Of a stretch of DNA of 64,000 bases, positions 1-10,620 are shown in pieces. The stretch comes from Dermanyssus gallinae (lineage: Eukaryota; Arthropoda; Arachnida; Mesostigmata; Dermanyssidae), in contig QVRM01004007.1 in assembly GCA_003439945.1 (NCBI GenBank), forward strand, positions 310,001-374,000. The letters are read 5' to 3'. Within the stretch, counting starts at the first letter, position 1. The number at the start of each line of letters is the position of its first letter. A program made the position numbers and the translations under genes. The notes under the pieces are model-generated. The model was not told where the DNA came from. It searched no databases and was given only the letters and a program-made list of their open reading frames with translations.

Positions 1-157
1 CATATACATTGAATCACCTATTATTGGTGAAAATGGGCACAACAAAGATAGTTATATACACGAGAACGATAGTGATATTAGTAGCGGCTGTAGTTTGAAC
101 ATGAACAACAAAAAACAGCAACATAGAAGCTGTAACCACGATGTGACGGTAACTAAC

Positions 158-247
158 ATCAACGTGCTCGGGAGGGGGTGTAGGTTGAACGTTGGCCGTG
201 CCCGCAAGCGCCGTCAAGGCTATTATCGCAATGAACACCTTAGGCAT
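158..247 (-). CDS. Possible first coding exon of a secreted protein (left-edge gene, partial)
   Basis: On the minus strand an ATG at 247 opens 30 codons beginning MPKVFIAIIALTALAGTA, a typical signal peptide with a short basic start, hydrophobic core and small residues before a likely cut near A18. It is followed by a short Pro-rich stretch (QPTPPPEHVD). A GTTAGT donor-like site follows directly at 157, leaving phase 0. The remaining exons would lie beyond the left edge of the window. Base composition is GC-richer than the flanks. No protein family is recognised. The donor is not canonical (GTTAGT rather than GTAAGT) and no acceptor partner can be seen, so this is a candidate only. Confidence 0.3.
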
Positions 248-1137
248 CCACAGACACGTCATTTTTTAAATCTCGTAACTCGTTGTCTTTTAAATGATCT
301 CGGGCAAAGATTTTCCGTTTATGAAACTTTCACACACTGCGAGTATTTAGAATGCTGCCCAGTCGGCGACAGGGCCTACACAAGTGATTCTTTGTATCTG
401 AGGTGACAGGCTGATGCCAACGAGCCTAGAAGTTATACTTCTCAGTCACGTTGTTGGATTGAACATCGACAAGTCACAAGTATATTTCTCCGCATGTTTT
501 TCTACGTGTTGTTTTCATAGACACCGTTGTCACGCAAGGAGGCTGGCCTTCTCGCTTTTATGTTGCAGCCTTTGCCCTATGATAGTCAGTTTGCCTCGTC
601 ACGAAGTGAGGCTGATCAAACACAATCGTGACCAGATTTGCTTCAGTAAATCCGAGGTGTCTACAGTGGGTGATGCGCAATATTTGAATTGGTAGATGTT
701 ACAACATACAGATGTACATATGTGCATCTGTATATATATATATATCCGAGACTAAGTCGCTTCAATGAAATCGCCAAGAACGGAACAAGAAAATTACTTC
801 AAAGGAGTACTCAATTCTGGGTCACAATTGAGGAACCTCCGAAAACTCGATACAAATCTGCTTCACGTAAATTACATCCGTATAAAAAGTTTGCTAAAAC
901 ACATGACATTTTTCTGGCGTAGATTAGGATTAAGATAATAATCAGTATCAGTCGGGTCCTGCGATGTTCGAATCGAGCACGAGTCGAGTGCAGCAGTGCC
1001 GTTTCTATATGTGTATTTGTTTGTGTTTAATAGTAATTCTAATTATTATCACTATTGCCGACTGTTTGACCGACCGCTTCAGAACATCCGCTGTTAGTAT
1101 GCAACACCCTTACCACACCGGCTGTACGAGCATGTAG

Positions 1138-1169
<32 letters not shown>

Positions 1170-2790
1170 GCTCGAGAGCGCTCTCAATAGCGTCTAGTTA
1201 AATAGATCACATTCGCTTCGAACGCTTCACACGGAACCTGTGCTGTATTTCTGGCTTTGCCCTTCTATGGTCAAGTTAGACCAATTATACGACGTGCGAG
1301 CAGACTTGCCAAACATTTATAAGCTCAACACTTCGTGGCGATCCCTCGCCACTATGGCGCCTTGGTAGAAGCAATATTAGTAAAGTTTTCTTAGTACCGC
1401 TGCGACAAGCAACGTGTCAATACTAAAATTATACTTTATTGTCCATTGTCTTGCTGTCAAAATCAAGGTGTAATAAACTTAAAACCCGAATAGTGTGTTA
1501 ATAAGTGGCGTTGTTCTCGAAACAATATAGTGATGTACACTATGATAGTTTTTTTAAAAAATATACTTTTACCCGAAACTGGTTTATAGGACAGCATATG
1601 CTTTCTGTGCCAGGAACGGATTTTAGCAACTAAAGTAGCTCTTATTTCTAAACAAAAATTAACGTAGTTTCGGCAAAGTTTCCATGTTAGGATAACTGCG
1701 AAGCCACGCTCCCCTCGCCATGAAAGCGAAGAAGTAATAGCAGGGTTTGTTTGGTCATATGATCATCGACTTTGATGTGGTTGTCCATTCGCTGGGTTAA
1801 TTTGGGAATCGTAAGGATCGTGAGACGAGGGCAACGTTGGCAGACCACTATACTAATAGGATGTTTGGGAATATTTTCGAGAATAGCAAGAATAATAGCA
1901 GCAATGAGCAGCAAGCATTAGGCTACATACGCACATTAGGCATTTAGTTCGAGAGCCACCAAGAATCGCTTAGTAATTAGTCATCGGGTGTTTCGTGAGC
2001 CTAGACGTTGAGTCAACGAGCACGTTGAAAACAAATCTAGCGTCTCGCCTTAGCGTTACATAGTGGTCTTGATGCGTCGACGTGTTTCCGAATGAGACGC
2101 CGGGCTAGTATTACGTCAAGTACGTTTAGTGCACATGTCCAAATAAATGAACACGAGTTATTAAATAAGTCGCCACCCATTAACTTTGGTTAGCGTAAGT
2201 ATAGACAAAAATTGCGTTTACAGTTATGTTCGCAGTAGGGCCAAATTGTTAAAATCATACCAGAGAGAAATCGTTTTGACTAAATTGCAGCAGCAAGGGT
2301 ATCAGGTGTTACCTTTAGCACACTTCACAATTGATGGTTGTTGCTTGTTGGATGTTGTTAGAATCCATGCAACATATGTGTTACAGAATTAGCCAATGTG
2401 TCTTTAAGGTTTAATCGTGTTACCTTTCAACCCTTCACTTGCAGCCTAAACAAACGACAATGTTTGGAAAATGACAGCGTTTGCTTCTGCCCGATGCGTA
2501 ACTCCATGCGACGACGGCTAAGAATCGAATAAACAAAAAAAATGACGGCAATGGGGTCGATTTGCCAAAGCTATGGATAAACAGAGGGAACTGTCTACGT
2601 ATAAAAGCCAAGTCGCAATTCACCTGATGATTAGGGCGATGCGTGGCGGGCTTCGGCGAAAGGAACTGAAACACGAGTATCTGTTTAGATGAAATGCAAG
2701 ACTCAATCGACATCTCGCGATGTATATATCTGCCGGAACGCTGGGCCATAGCGAGGGAGATGGGCTACCGTAGAGTCGGCCATCGGGCAT
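248..2790. other. Intergenic, AT-rich, no recognisable gene
   Basis: Only short unsupported reading frames occur here. An (AT)n microsatellite lies at 1138-1165. Nothing resembling a conserved domain or an RNA gene was recognised. Confidence 0.5.
1138..1165. repeat. (AT)n microsatellite
   Basis: An uninterrupted TA dinucleotide run of about 28 bp. Confidence 0.95.
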
Positions 2791-2791
2791 C

Positions 2792-2800
2792 TATATAAAG
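2792..2800 (+). promoter_or_regulatory. TATA box of the secreted repeat-protein gene
   Basis: TATATAAAG lies 58 bp upstream of the ATG at 2850. A start of transcription about 30 bp downstream (around 2822) would leave a 5' leader of roughly 28 nt. This compact arrangement is usual for highly expressed arthropod structural-protein genes. Confidence 0.65.
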
Positions 2801-2849
2801 AGGTCTTGCAGCTCTCTGTTGAGCAGGGGAAGCGAACGGTTAGGTCACA

Positions 2850-4444
2850 ATGAGGGCCTTTTTTGTGATTGGCCTGCTTGTGTTGGCCGTCGTGGCGGCA
2901 GTGAATGCTAATCTTGAAGACGACATCTCAAAAGAGCTTGACAAGCTTCTCAAAAAGGACGACAAGAAAAAAAAGGTACGTTTGTCGCTGGCATGACACT
3001 ATTCTCTAGACAGCAAGCAGATAAGCGGTTTATCAAACAATTCAGATAGAGCCGCCAGCCTTATTATTGGGATGAATATATACTCTATATACTCTATAGC
3101 CTGTTGTATCTAGTATATTTCGGGAAGTGCATAATGCACATGCACCACCAGCAGCTAGCAGTGACTAGTGAGGGACTCACAAACCCTCTAAAGACCGGCT
3201 TCCTTTGAAATTCCTAGGCTTTAAAGTACTAGACATCTCTTATTTTCTAGATTTTTATAGATAAAGTCTAACTGGTCTAACGCACATTTTCCGTCCTACA
3301 AGGATAAGGATGACGACGACGACGATGATGATTATTATGATGGGGACTACGATGCGCCCCTAATTGGTAAGTGAAGCCGGCCTTCTGTGGCTACCCTTAA
3401 TGCCGGGCATGCGTACAGCTGTCACACGATGCAGAGTCGAGTGTCTCCCATCTAGGTCTTGAGATACGCTTTCTTAGTCTTTAGGTTTTAACTGTTTTAG
3501 GTTTAGCTGTGTCAGACGTTTTCGTTTAGTACACCAACAGGCGAGTGCTTCGTGACACCGCATCAACATTATACGCACGTCTCCCTTTGGACGGTGTCGA
3601 ATACGGACTTAGACGATTAATATTGGACAATGTACGCACTCTTGTATGAGTTGTCTTGAGTCGGACGAGGTCGGACGACGCACACCTAGGAAAACAAACA
3701 CCGCAAACGTCCGATTAGATTGTTCCGAGTGTTTGAAACAACACGCGTACGTACGTGTCGTTGCTCGTTGCGGTTATTGTAGCATACGGAGGCTATGGGG
3801 GTGGCCTCCCCCCGCCTGCATACGGCTTGCCCGGTTACGGGGCTGCACCGCCGCCACTTCGTTACGGTCTTGCTCCGCCGCCGCTTCCTGCCGCCCTGCT
3901 AGCGCCCCCGCCGCCTCCCTACGGAGCCGCCCTGTTTGCACCGCCGCCGCCGCCTGCGTACGGCGGCGCCCTACTTGCACCGCCCCCGCCGCTTCCGTAC
4001 GGTGGCGCCCTGCTTGCGCCGCCCCCGTACGGGGCCGCCATGCTTGCGCCACCCCCGTACGGTGCCGGAGGCTACGGCCATAAAAAGCCCAAGAAGGCCA
4101 AGAAGGACAAAAAGGGCAAGAAGTCCAAGAAGGACAAAAAGAAGAAGAAGAAGGCACCCTACCTTACAGTGTATGGCGTTCCCGCGTACGGTGGCGGGCC
4201 TTACGGCGGTCTCCCAGCGGCCAGTTTTGGTCTTCCGGCGCTTCCGGCGGCCCCCGCGGCTCCCGTGGCTCCTGCGGCTCCCGTGGCTCCTGCGGCCCCC
4301 GTGGCTCCTGCGGCCCCCGTGGCTCCTGCGGCCCCCGTGGCTCCTGCAGCCCCCGTGGCTCCTGCGCCGCCACCCCCACCACCAGCTCCTGCGCCTGCTC
4401 CTCCTGGTTACGGTGGTGCCGCCCCGCCCGCAGGTAACGTTTAA
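2850..4444 (+). CDS. Secreted Asp/Lys-block, Tyr-Gly/Pro/Ala repeat protein (three exons)
   Basis: Exons are 2850-2975, 3303-3366 and 3783-4444, with donors GTACG and GTAAGT and acceptors CTACAAG and TTGTAG. The phases (0, then 1) join to one 283-residue frame. Residues 1-20 are a signal peptide (MRAFFVIGLLVLAVVAAVNA). Then come a Lys/Asp tail, an eight-Asp run with Tyr (45-60), about 100 residues of repeated PPPxYGxALLAP units (65-163), a Lys block with about 19 Lys in 24 residues (164-187), a Tyr/Gly segment, (AAPVAP)x6 (about 220-257) and a Pro/Ala tail ending AGNV. No catalytic domain is visible. The composition fits an extracellular structural, cuticular or adhesive protein; that role is inference. 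CAG|GTAACG just before the stop could be a further donor, so the C-terminus is less certain. Confidence 0.8.
4256..4363 (+). repeat. 18-bp coding minisatellite, six units
   Basis: Six tandem copies of gcggctcccgtggctcct with C/T and A/G variants encode AAPVAP six times inside exon 3 of the secreted repeat protein. The array stays in frame because the unit is a multiple of three. Confidence 0.9.
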
Positions 4445-5141
4445 ATCCATTTAGCGAGTGTGGTGCACGGTTGTCGTCGAACTGAACATGAAAAAGTGTT
4501 AAACGTGATATAGCGTGAGCATGAACGTGTTACGTGTTATAGAACGTCAACAGCGTCAGGGTGGTTTTCAGTTGTTATCTTTATGCGGTCGCCGCAAGAT
4601 ATGCGGATATTTTATTGTACAAAGAGTTTATTGATACAAACATATACTGTCATATGCACATATGACGCGATGCGGCGATTTGTACTATCGAGTCCCCTGC
4701 CAGCTAAAATGATCGCAGAGTTGCGAGCCTGTGTATCTGACGCGTACAGATTTCTACAGATTTTAACGAAGACGGTCTCTCTCTTGCTTCAGCTTCATTA
4801 AACATCGTCGGCCTAGCTATGCCTTTCGCAGTATCATATGATGCTGCTGCTGCTGAATGTAGAGCAATAATAGACGCACCAACCATGAGCGATGCGGTGA
4901 ATACCCGAAGTGTATGTGCCTACCGCCAAAGCAGTCTCCGCATCATTTTCGTTCCAGAGCATATCGCTCTAGCCGAACGTATCTGCTAAACCATTTTGTA
5001 AGGATAGTGTATCATTTTCGCTTGATAATGCTAGAATGTGAGCTTCACTTACTCTAAGACTCATTATGAATAATGCTCACCTCGTTACAGATGCTGCACT
5101 GTACTGAACAGCCGCTCCTGCTATCCGGACACGTTTTGAGT

Positions 5142-5147
5142 AATAAA
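5142..5147 (+). terminator. Candidate poly(A) signal AATAAA
   Basis: The first canonical AATAAA found downstream of the stop at 4444. A 3' UTR of about 700 nt is long but possible. Confidence 0.35.
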
Positions 5148-6073
5148 TGTACTGTAATTAATTTAAATACGCCTTTATTCATGCATGTACGCTAGAAAGG
5201 GTGCCAACAAGATGTTGATAAGTTAAATCCACAGCTCACATTGACCCCCTTGTTTAAAATAAAAGTGTTTTTTAAATATTTTAATTGTGTCTTTCGCCGT
5301 CTTTCAATATGCGTGTATTTCGCGAAATCGTATTATATAATCCGCAGTGTCGGTTCACTAAAGTGAGCTTAACGCCTGGTAAGCATAATTGCAGTAGTAC
5401 GGTTTTAGTAGCCGAAGATAATCGCAATTTGGGCATTTATGATAAGCACTGATTAGCTATGATCGAACGGTGTAAAAGTTTTTGTGAAAGGCGGAAATAA
5501 ATGTCAAATCTGGGCAGACCAGTTCAAGCAAACACCATGATCGGCACTGTATTCATTGCTTCTGCTGACGAAATTATTAGAAAATAGCAAAGGCTCACGA
5601 CTCGTGAAATCTGTAAAGCAATGAATCTGTGATTCAGTCGTGTGTCATCCGCGTCTCATGTAGTCATTATATTTTTGAACCATTTTTCTAGATTATCCTC
5701 CGTACACTACGAGCTTGGCATATCGTCGAGAGGCATATCTTTAATGCGCCGAGAGCCATACATGTTGAGTAAGCTAGGGTTTCTCCAACAGTCCTAGTAG
5801 CAGCATGGCCGCCGACGTTTAGCGGTACGGTGTATCATATATTCTGAAGGAGCATTGCTCACCGAAAGTTTGATCAGCACCGGGTATTGAAACGGCGATA
5901 ACAACGCCCGATAAGGCGGTATATGATAACCCCGACTAGCCCACTAGAACTCTAGACCACGCCGCCACTTTTGAATAACGTAAAATGTTTAAAAGGAACA
6001 CTTTTATAGACTTTTCAATCGAAAACCCCAATAATTGTCTTACCTTGTCCACTTTTTATTTCGGCAACCCTTC

Positions 6074-6099
<26 letters not shown>
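6074..6099. repeat. (AT)n microsatellite
   Basis: An uninterrupted TA dinucleotide run. Confidence 0.95.
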
Positions 6100-6104
<5 letters not shown>

Positions 6105-6924
6105 TTTTGGGAATAAAAATTGATTGTTTTGGAGACACTGGGTCTTATAAGTGTCCGCACTGCGAAGTTCGAGATGATGATGTTTCATACAATTCAGAAC
6201 ACGTTTTTCCAATGGAAAAACCCTTGTCGTAATATCTGAGATACTATAAATGTTAATTCCTGTCTGTACTATTGACAAATGTGCGGGCCAATTACTCTTG
6301 GCTTGATAAGCCAAAGGAAATCGGCAATTCTACAATACTAATAATAATAAAAATAGAATTGGAGCCGGTGTTTGAGCAGGTAAAACTGCGCCGTGCCCTA
6401 AGAAGGAAACTATTTGAACGCGTGTTATGCTGGCTATATGGGCTTTTGTTTTAAATCAGTTACGTTTATATAGTAAACAACACTTTCTGACAATTATTAG
6501 GATGTTAGCGATGCAATTTGGTATATTTTATTAGAACTAGTATAACTAATAAGATATGTAGATGTGTGGCTTATTAAGCACCGTATACAATTGTTGTTTA
6601 CAAACGTACCACACCATAAGTATGAATGGGCGAGAAAGACTGCTGTTTGTATGCTTTCCTAAAATCGTTTATTGCTTTAATAGGACATATAATGTTTTTG
6701 TTTTAATAATAGTATAAAATGGTTAATTGCTATTAGTAAAGCTATATGTGTTTTTATAGCTGCTCACTGAAATCAGTGAAAACGAGACAACGTTATGATT
6801 ACCGAAAATAACTATATAAATATAATTAGGGCCGGTGTTTGAACAGGTAGACTTCGTATCGCCTCAGACAAACAATATGCGGCTAAGACGTTCGTGGCTC
6901 ATAGAATAGCACTCACTTAATCTA

Positions 6925-7100
6925 TACTTTTTGGGCTGACCCCCAGCTAGGATTTAACGCCCACGAGACTGCTTTCCGCATTGCTTCATAGACATACCCC
7001 TTTAAATACAAATGTGCGACGGTGCAGCTTGAACCCGCACACCTGTGTGTCTCCTGCGGTCGCAAGGCGCTGCCGAAAGCACCTCGCCACCAGGCTCGAC
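6925..7100 (-). mobile_element. tRNA-derived SINE with 17-bp target-site duplication
   Basis: The sequence agcactcacttaatcta occurs at 6908-6924 and again at 7101-7117, bracketing 176 bp. Read on the minus strand, the head has an A-box-like TGGCGAGGTGCT (7089-7078) and a B-box-like GGTTCAAGCTG (7035-7025), spaced as in a tRNA promoter. A tRNA-unrelated body and a short A-rich end (CCAAAAAGTA) follow. This is the architecture of a tRNA-head SINE mobilised by a LINE. The partner LINE is not identifiable here. Confidence 0.65.
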
Positions 7101-7448
7101 AGCACTCACTTAATCTAGACTGCAGAGCGTGATTACTTGAAGCGCTTGTGAAAGTTACGGGATACTAAGTCTAAGTACCGCTACATGATCTGTAATTTGT
7201 ACTCTTAAGCTAGCAAAAGAACCTTTTCGAAATGACTGGCCTAACCTAGAGAGCAACGACACCTAGAGGCTTGGTGTGCTCTCGAGGTCTCTTGGGAAAA
7301 AACTGGCCGTAGTCCGATAACTCTACTCAGACAACGAAATCGGCTAAATTCCAAGAGTGAAAATCGTTAGATTTGAATCTAGGTATCCTGTGTCATTGCT
7401 TGTCACAGGCCGCTCGCTAGCGCTGGCGGCGGGCGCACGCTCGGCACC

Positions 7449-8339
7449 ATGGACGGTCTAACGGTACGAGTGCTAAAGGCCGAGGAACTAGAAGCTCTTC
7501 CCAAATTCTGGAAGGACAGCGTTGGCGTACCGGTAGAGCTGCGATTTCTAAAACGCTGGTATCAATGGGACCCGGAAGGATTTCGGGTGGCGGTGAATAG
7601 TAGCGGCCGTATTCTCGGTATGGCCACCGTTATGAAGCAAAACGACACCCTCTATGTTATGGGCTATATGGGTGTTGATAAGGAATTTCGAAGCAAAGGA
7701 ATCGCGAAGAGGCTTCTGGCAAACGTCATCTCGCGATCTCCGTCGGCCAGCTACGCACTCAACGCAAGTGGCGACAAAATCAGCATTTATTTGCGCCGAG
7801 GCTTCAAAGTCGTCGAGGACAGCTATGCCTATGCTTACGTTGGCAAGTACGCTGTGGTGCCCGAGAAGACATCGCAGGTGGACGTCGAGTTCGTCCGGGT
7901 GACGCCCGAAAGTGCGCATGTTAACGAGATGGGCGCCTACGACCAGGAAACGTGCGGATTTAAGCGAAATGTCGCTCTGCTTCACCTTGGCGACTCGAAT
8001 GCCATCTGCATGATGGTCAAACGAAAGGGGAAAGTGGTCGGCTACGGCAAAATCCAGCACTATCTTCTCGGTGGAGCGTGGCTGGGACCTGTGTACGCCG
8101 ATGATGCTCTTGTCGCGCGTTGGCTAATCGACTCGCTCGTACGCCAGTTCGAAAGCCAGCGATGCACATTTCTGTTTACGGTGTTAAGCGAACAGGCTCG
8201 TCCGATAGCGCAGTCCTACAAAATGATGCTAGCCGATAAGCTGTCGAGGTGCTATTTGAAACCGGATTCCCAGCAACAGCCCCCACCAAGCGTGAAGAAG
8301 GTATTTGCGTTTGACGACCCGGGCTTTACCCTATTTTAA
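7449..8339 (+). CDS. GNAT-family N-acetyltransferase, two-domain type
   Basis: An intact 296-residue single-exon frame with a strong start context (CACCATGG). The N-terminal half is a GNAT fold. Its acetyl-CoA pyrophosphate loop reads RSKGIA (R81, G84, A86) after beta-4 (LYVMGYMGV), and YLRRGF (114-119) is the usual alpha-4/beta-6 motif. The C-terminal half (about 145-265), with YDQETCGFKR and GPVYADDALVARWL, resembles the second acetyltransferase domain (YitH/HolE type) found in many arthropod and nematode two-domain GNATs. It probably acetylates an amine in the cytoplasm; the substrate cannot be inferred. ctcgcttgtcacag-type sequence near 7409 may be an acceptor for an upstream 5' UTR exon. 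AATAAA follows at 8416. No lesion is seen. Confidence 0.85.
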   Translation: MDGLTVRVLKAEELEALPKFWKDSVGVPVELRFLKRWYQWDPEGFRVAVNSSGRILGMATVMKQNDTLYVMGYMGVDKEFRSKGIAKRLLANVISRSPSASYALNASGDKISIYLRRGFKVVEDSYAYAYVGKYAVVPEKTSQVDVEFVRVTPESAHVNEMGAYDQETCGFKRNVALLHLGDSNAICMMVKRKGKVVGYGKIQHYLLGGAWLGPVYADDALVARWLIDSLVRQFESQRCTFLFTVLSEQARPIAQSYKMMLADKLSRCYLKPDSQQQPPPSVKKVFAFDDPGFTLF

Positions 8340-8415
8340 GTGTTACCCACCAGTTGTACTTAGTCAGTCAGGCCAACGTTAGGATAGTCGAGAAGCTAAT
8401 ACAATTAGTATCCTG

Positions 8416-8421
8416 AATAAA
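8416..8421 (+). terminator. Poly(A) signal AATAAA of the GNAT gene
   Basis: It lies 77 bp after the stop codon and is followed by a GT-rich stretch near 8461-8480, as expected of an animal polyadenylation site. Confidence 0.65.
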
Positions 8422-8767
8422 ATTACGATGAAATATGATCAATATTACAGCATATCGAACGGTTTGATTGTGTGCTGTGTCATTGTATCTACTGATAACT
8501 ACGATTTTCTGCGTAATGTAGTTTATTACTTTAGCTAAAAAGCGTTATCCTATGTACATGATTGTTTTTCGTCAGAACGGGTGTAAGGTGGATGGAATTG
8601 AATATATTTTTATTACTCAGATTTGAAATATTTTAGCTGAATCTATTTTTCGGGATTCGGAACTCATAATTGTTAAAATGATGGCAACTACAAACATAAA
8701 ACAGTCGCAGAGGGCAACGTTGGGCTGTGTACGCTTCATGCATGGGGCTGTCCTTATAAGCCTTTAT

Positions 8768-9095
8768 CTATTTTAACCTTTCTGGCAAGAGAAGTGATGC
8801 TGCGATGTGCTGCGCATTCCACGGCATGGTACTTGGCATGCCTCTCGTACACAGCACATACTCCTCGTGAAAGGCGGTACCTGAACAACTTACGTAGTCA
8901 CAACTGTTAGGTAGTGACAATTGTGCGCTACTAAGTAAACTGTCATATGCAGGATCGAAAAGCGCAAGGCACTTAATACGTCTAAATCCTTGATTTCTCG
9001 TCGTCTGTGTTCGTGTTCGACATTTGCTTCCCACCCTAAAACAAATTCGTAGTGAATTGTGCGTGACATTTTAGCCAACGTCAGAGTGTTTTACT
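8768..9095 (-). pseudogene. Decayed 3' end of an F1-family LINE ORF2
   Basis: The minus strand in two frames matches the C-terminus of the open F1 copy at 31285-33039. One frame has HYEFVLGWEANVEHEHRRRE, matching PYECFISEWEAKVEQARREV. The other has FHEEYVLCTRG, from the Cys/His cluster. Frameshifts and stops make it non-functional. It lies tail to tail with the GNAT gene. Confidence 0.7.
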
Positions 9096-9639
9096 AACTG
9101 GTGGAGAGCTTTATATAAGATACACAAAGCGGTTTTCCTCGCACATCCATAAACAACGCATTAGCCTCGTGTATTAGATAATAAAAAGAACACATTTCTC
9201 AAGCTGGTTAAAATTCGCCTGCGTGTGGTCGTTTCACATGGTATTAAGGTCAAACCAGAAACATGACATAGCATACAGAGTCTCACTGCTAAGAAAGATG
9301 ACAGGCTTTGGTCGAACAGTCCCTTTGTTTTCGTGGGGCGAGACAGGTCTGGTCTGTACTGTTTTATTTATATGCGATGTGAACATCGTCTCGGCCGCAA
9401 GGCCACGCGGTACATTATGTGATGTTAAATACTGGTCTACAAGATGCAAATGCGCCTGAGACTGTATCTTGTCACCAAACTTTGTCTACTAAAACTAAAA
9501 GCCCGAAAACACCAACCAATTTGGTCGATTGACGATATTTGACCATTGTCGATGCGCTCGGCATTTAGTCGGTATTTATACACGACGCTGGTCTGCAATG
9601 AGACTGAGCGGCAGGCAGTCTTGAGACAAGCCCCGACAT

Positions 9640-10620
9640 CGATACTACTTGTGGCCTGATGGAGAGACGATGGAGGACGAATAGAGGTGTAGTAAAGTGG
9701 AACATGTTATGGCAGTGGAGATCACGTCCGTGGTTTTCTCGTGCCTGCTATCTTGTCTACAGCGAAGTGCTTTGGCTCTTGCGCCACGCAAAAGCAAGGT
9801 CACCATCATTATTGCAAGTCAGGCGTTTTGTTGAAAAAAGGTATGTACAATATATAAGGCTATGTGATGAACATGCGAAGTGGGAGCAAAATTATAAGGA
9901 CGAAAGCTCTTAGCTTACATCATGCGACCTCGTAGAGTGGTAAACCAGTTTCTTAGTGACGGACAGGTGGAGACTCAACTGACTGATATTTTGTTTAATC
10001 GTAACGTTGCTGCCTTGCTTCCAATTGTACAGGATCAACATAAACTAGGGAGGCACAATATGATTCTGTGTTTCGGTTACTTCTGAAAACGAAACAGCTT
10101 AGGGCTCAGCGAGTTCCACTATGAACACTGGATTCAGTCACTCACCCTCCTGGCAAGCAAGCTGTAATACAACCTAGAGATCGTCTCTATGCAGTCCTTA
10201 TATTTTCTAAATCAACCTTTAACAAAGCCCCTCGTAGTCTAATGATTGACTCATTCTAACGGACACGTGTGGGTGCCATCTTTTTAAAGCGTAGTATTAA
10301 GTTTTATTAACGAGGACACTTTTATGGAAGATAGTGAGCTTCTTGTATTGGAGATTTAAACAAACCATGAGAACTGCATAAAGGAATCCTCTAAGCTGCG
10401 TCTCGTTTACTCTTTCACGTTTTTTTATTAGTCTGATCCGACAGGAGGACCTAACAGCCGTGATAGTTATGCATGCAGACGTTATCGCGGTCCCACATCG
10501 CCACCTAGATGTCATCAAGAGACTTACCTTGTAGAGGCGTTCCTTGCTTTCAAGAGACTTGAGATAAACACCAGGGCCAAATCCATCAAGTTTCTCTGAC
10601 TAGTTTGGCGTCGAGTACTG
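9640..10620 (+). pseudogene. Decayed F1-family LINE reverse transcriptase (copy A)
   Basis: 9930-10230 aligns with the start of the open F1 copy: DILFNRNVAALLPIVQ corresponds to NLLFNRDVAAVSPIVQ. 10290-10600 aligns with its GTPQGDP-to-YADD region. About 700 bp between these blocks are missing, and stops and indels are frequent. The 84-codon frame at 9659-9913 (ending VQYIRLCDEHAKWEQNYK) is probably the linker upstream of the reverse transcriptase; that part is inference. Confidence 0.7.

Larger units (their letters stand above)
4445..6907. other. 3' flank and intergenic DNA, no gene recognised
   Basis: Holds the likely 3' UTR of the secreted-protein gene, a candidate AATAAA at 5142 and an (AT)n tract at 6074-6099. 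A 'gccggtgtttgaRcaggta' motif occurs twice (near 6364 and 6833), suggesting a diverged dispersed repeat. No coding region is supported. Confidence 0.5.

Noticed and set aside
940..985. tRNA-like gatgttcgaatcgagc
   Set aside because: A B-box-like motif only; no acceptor stem, D-arm or anticodon arm could be paired around it.
3646..4454. Several long overlapping frames on both strands across exon 3
   Set aside because: They are shadows of the GC-rich Pro/Ala/Gly repeats; only one frame joins through both introns to the signal peptide.
4745..4785. Possible EF-hand text DFNEDGL
   Set aside because: No E-helix before it, no splice sites and no fit to the calbindin-like exon.
7548..8060. 170-codon frame antisense to the acetyltransferase
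   Set aside because: Mirror of the GNAT coding sequence; no domain of its own.
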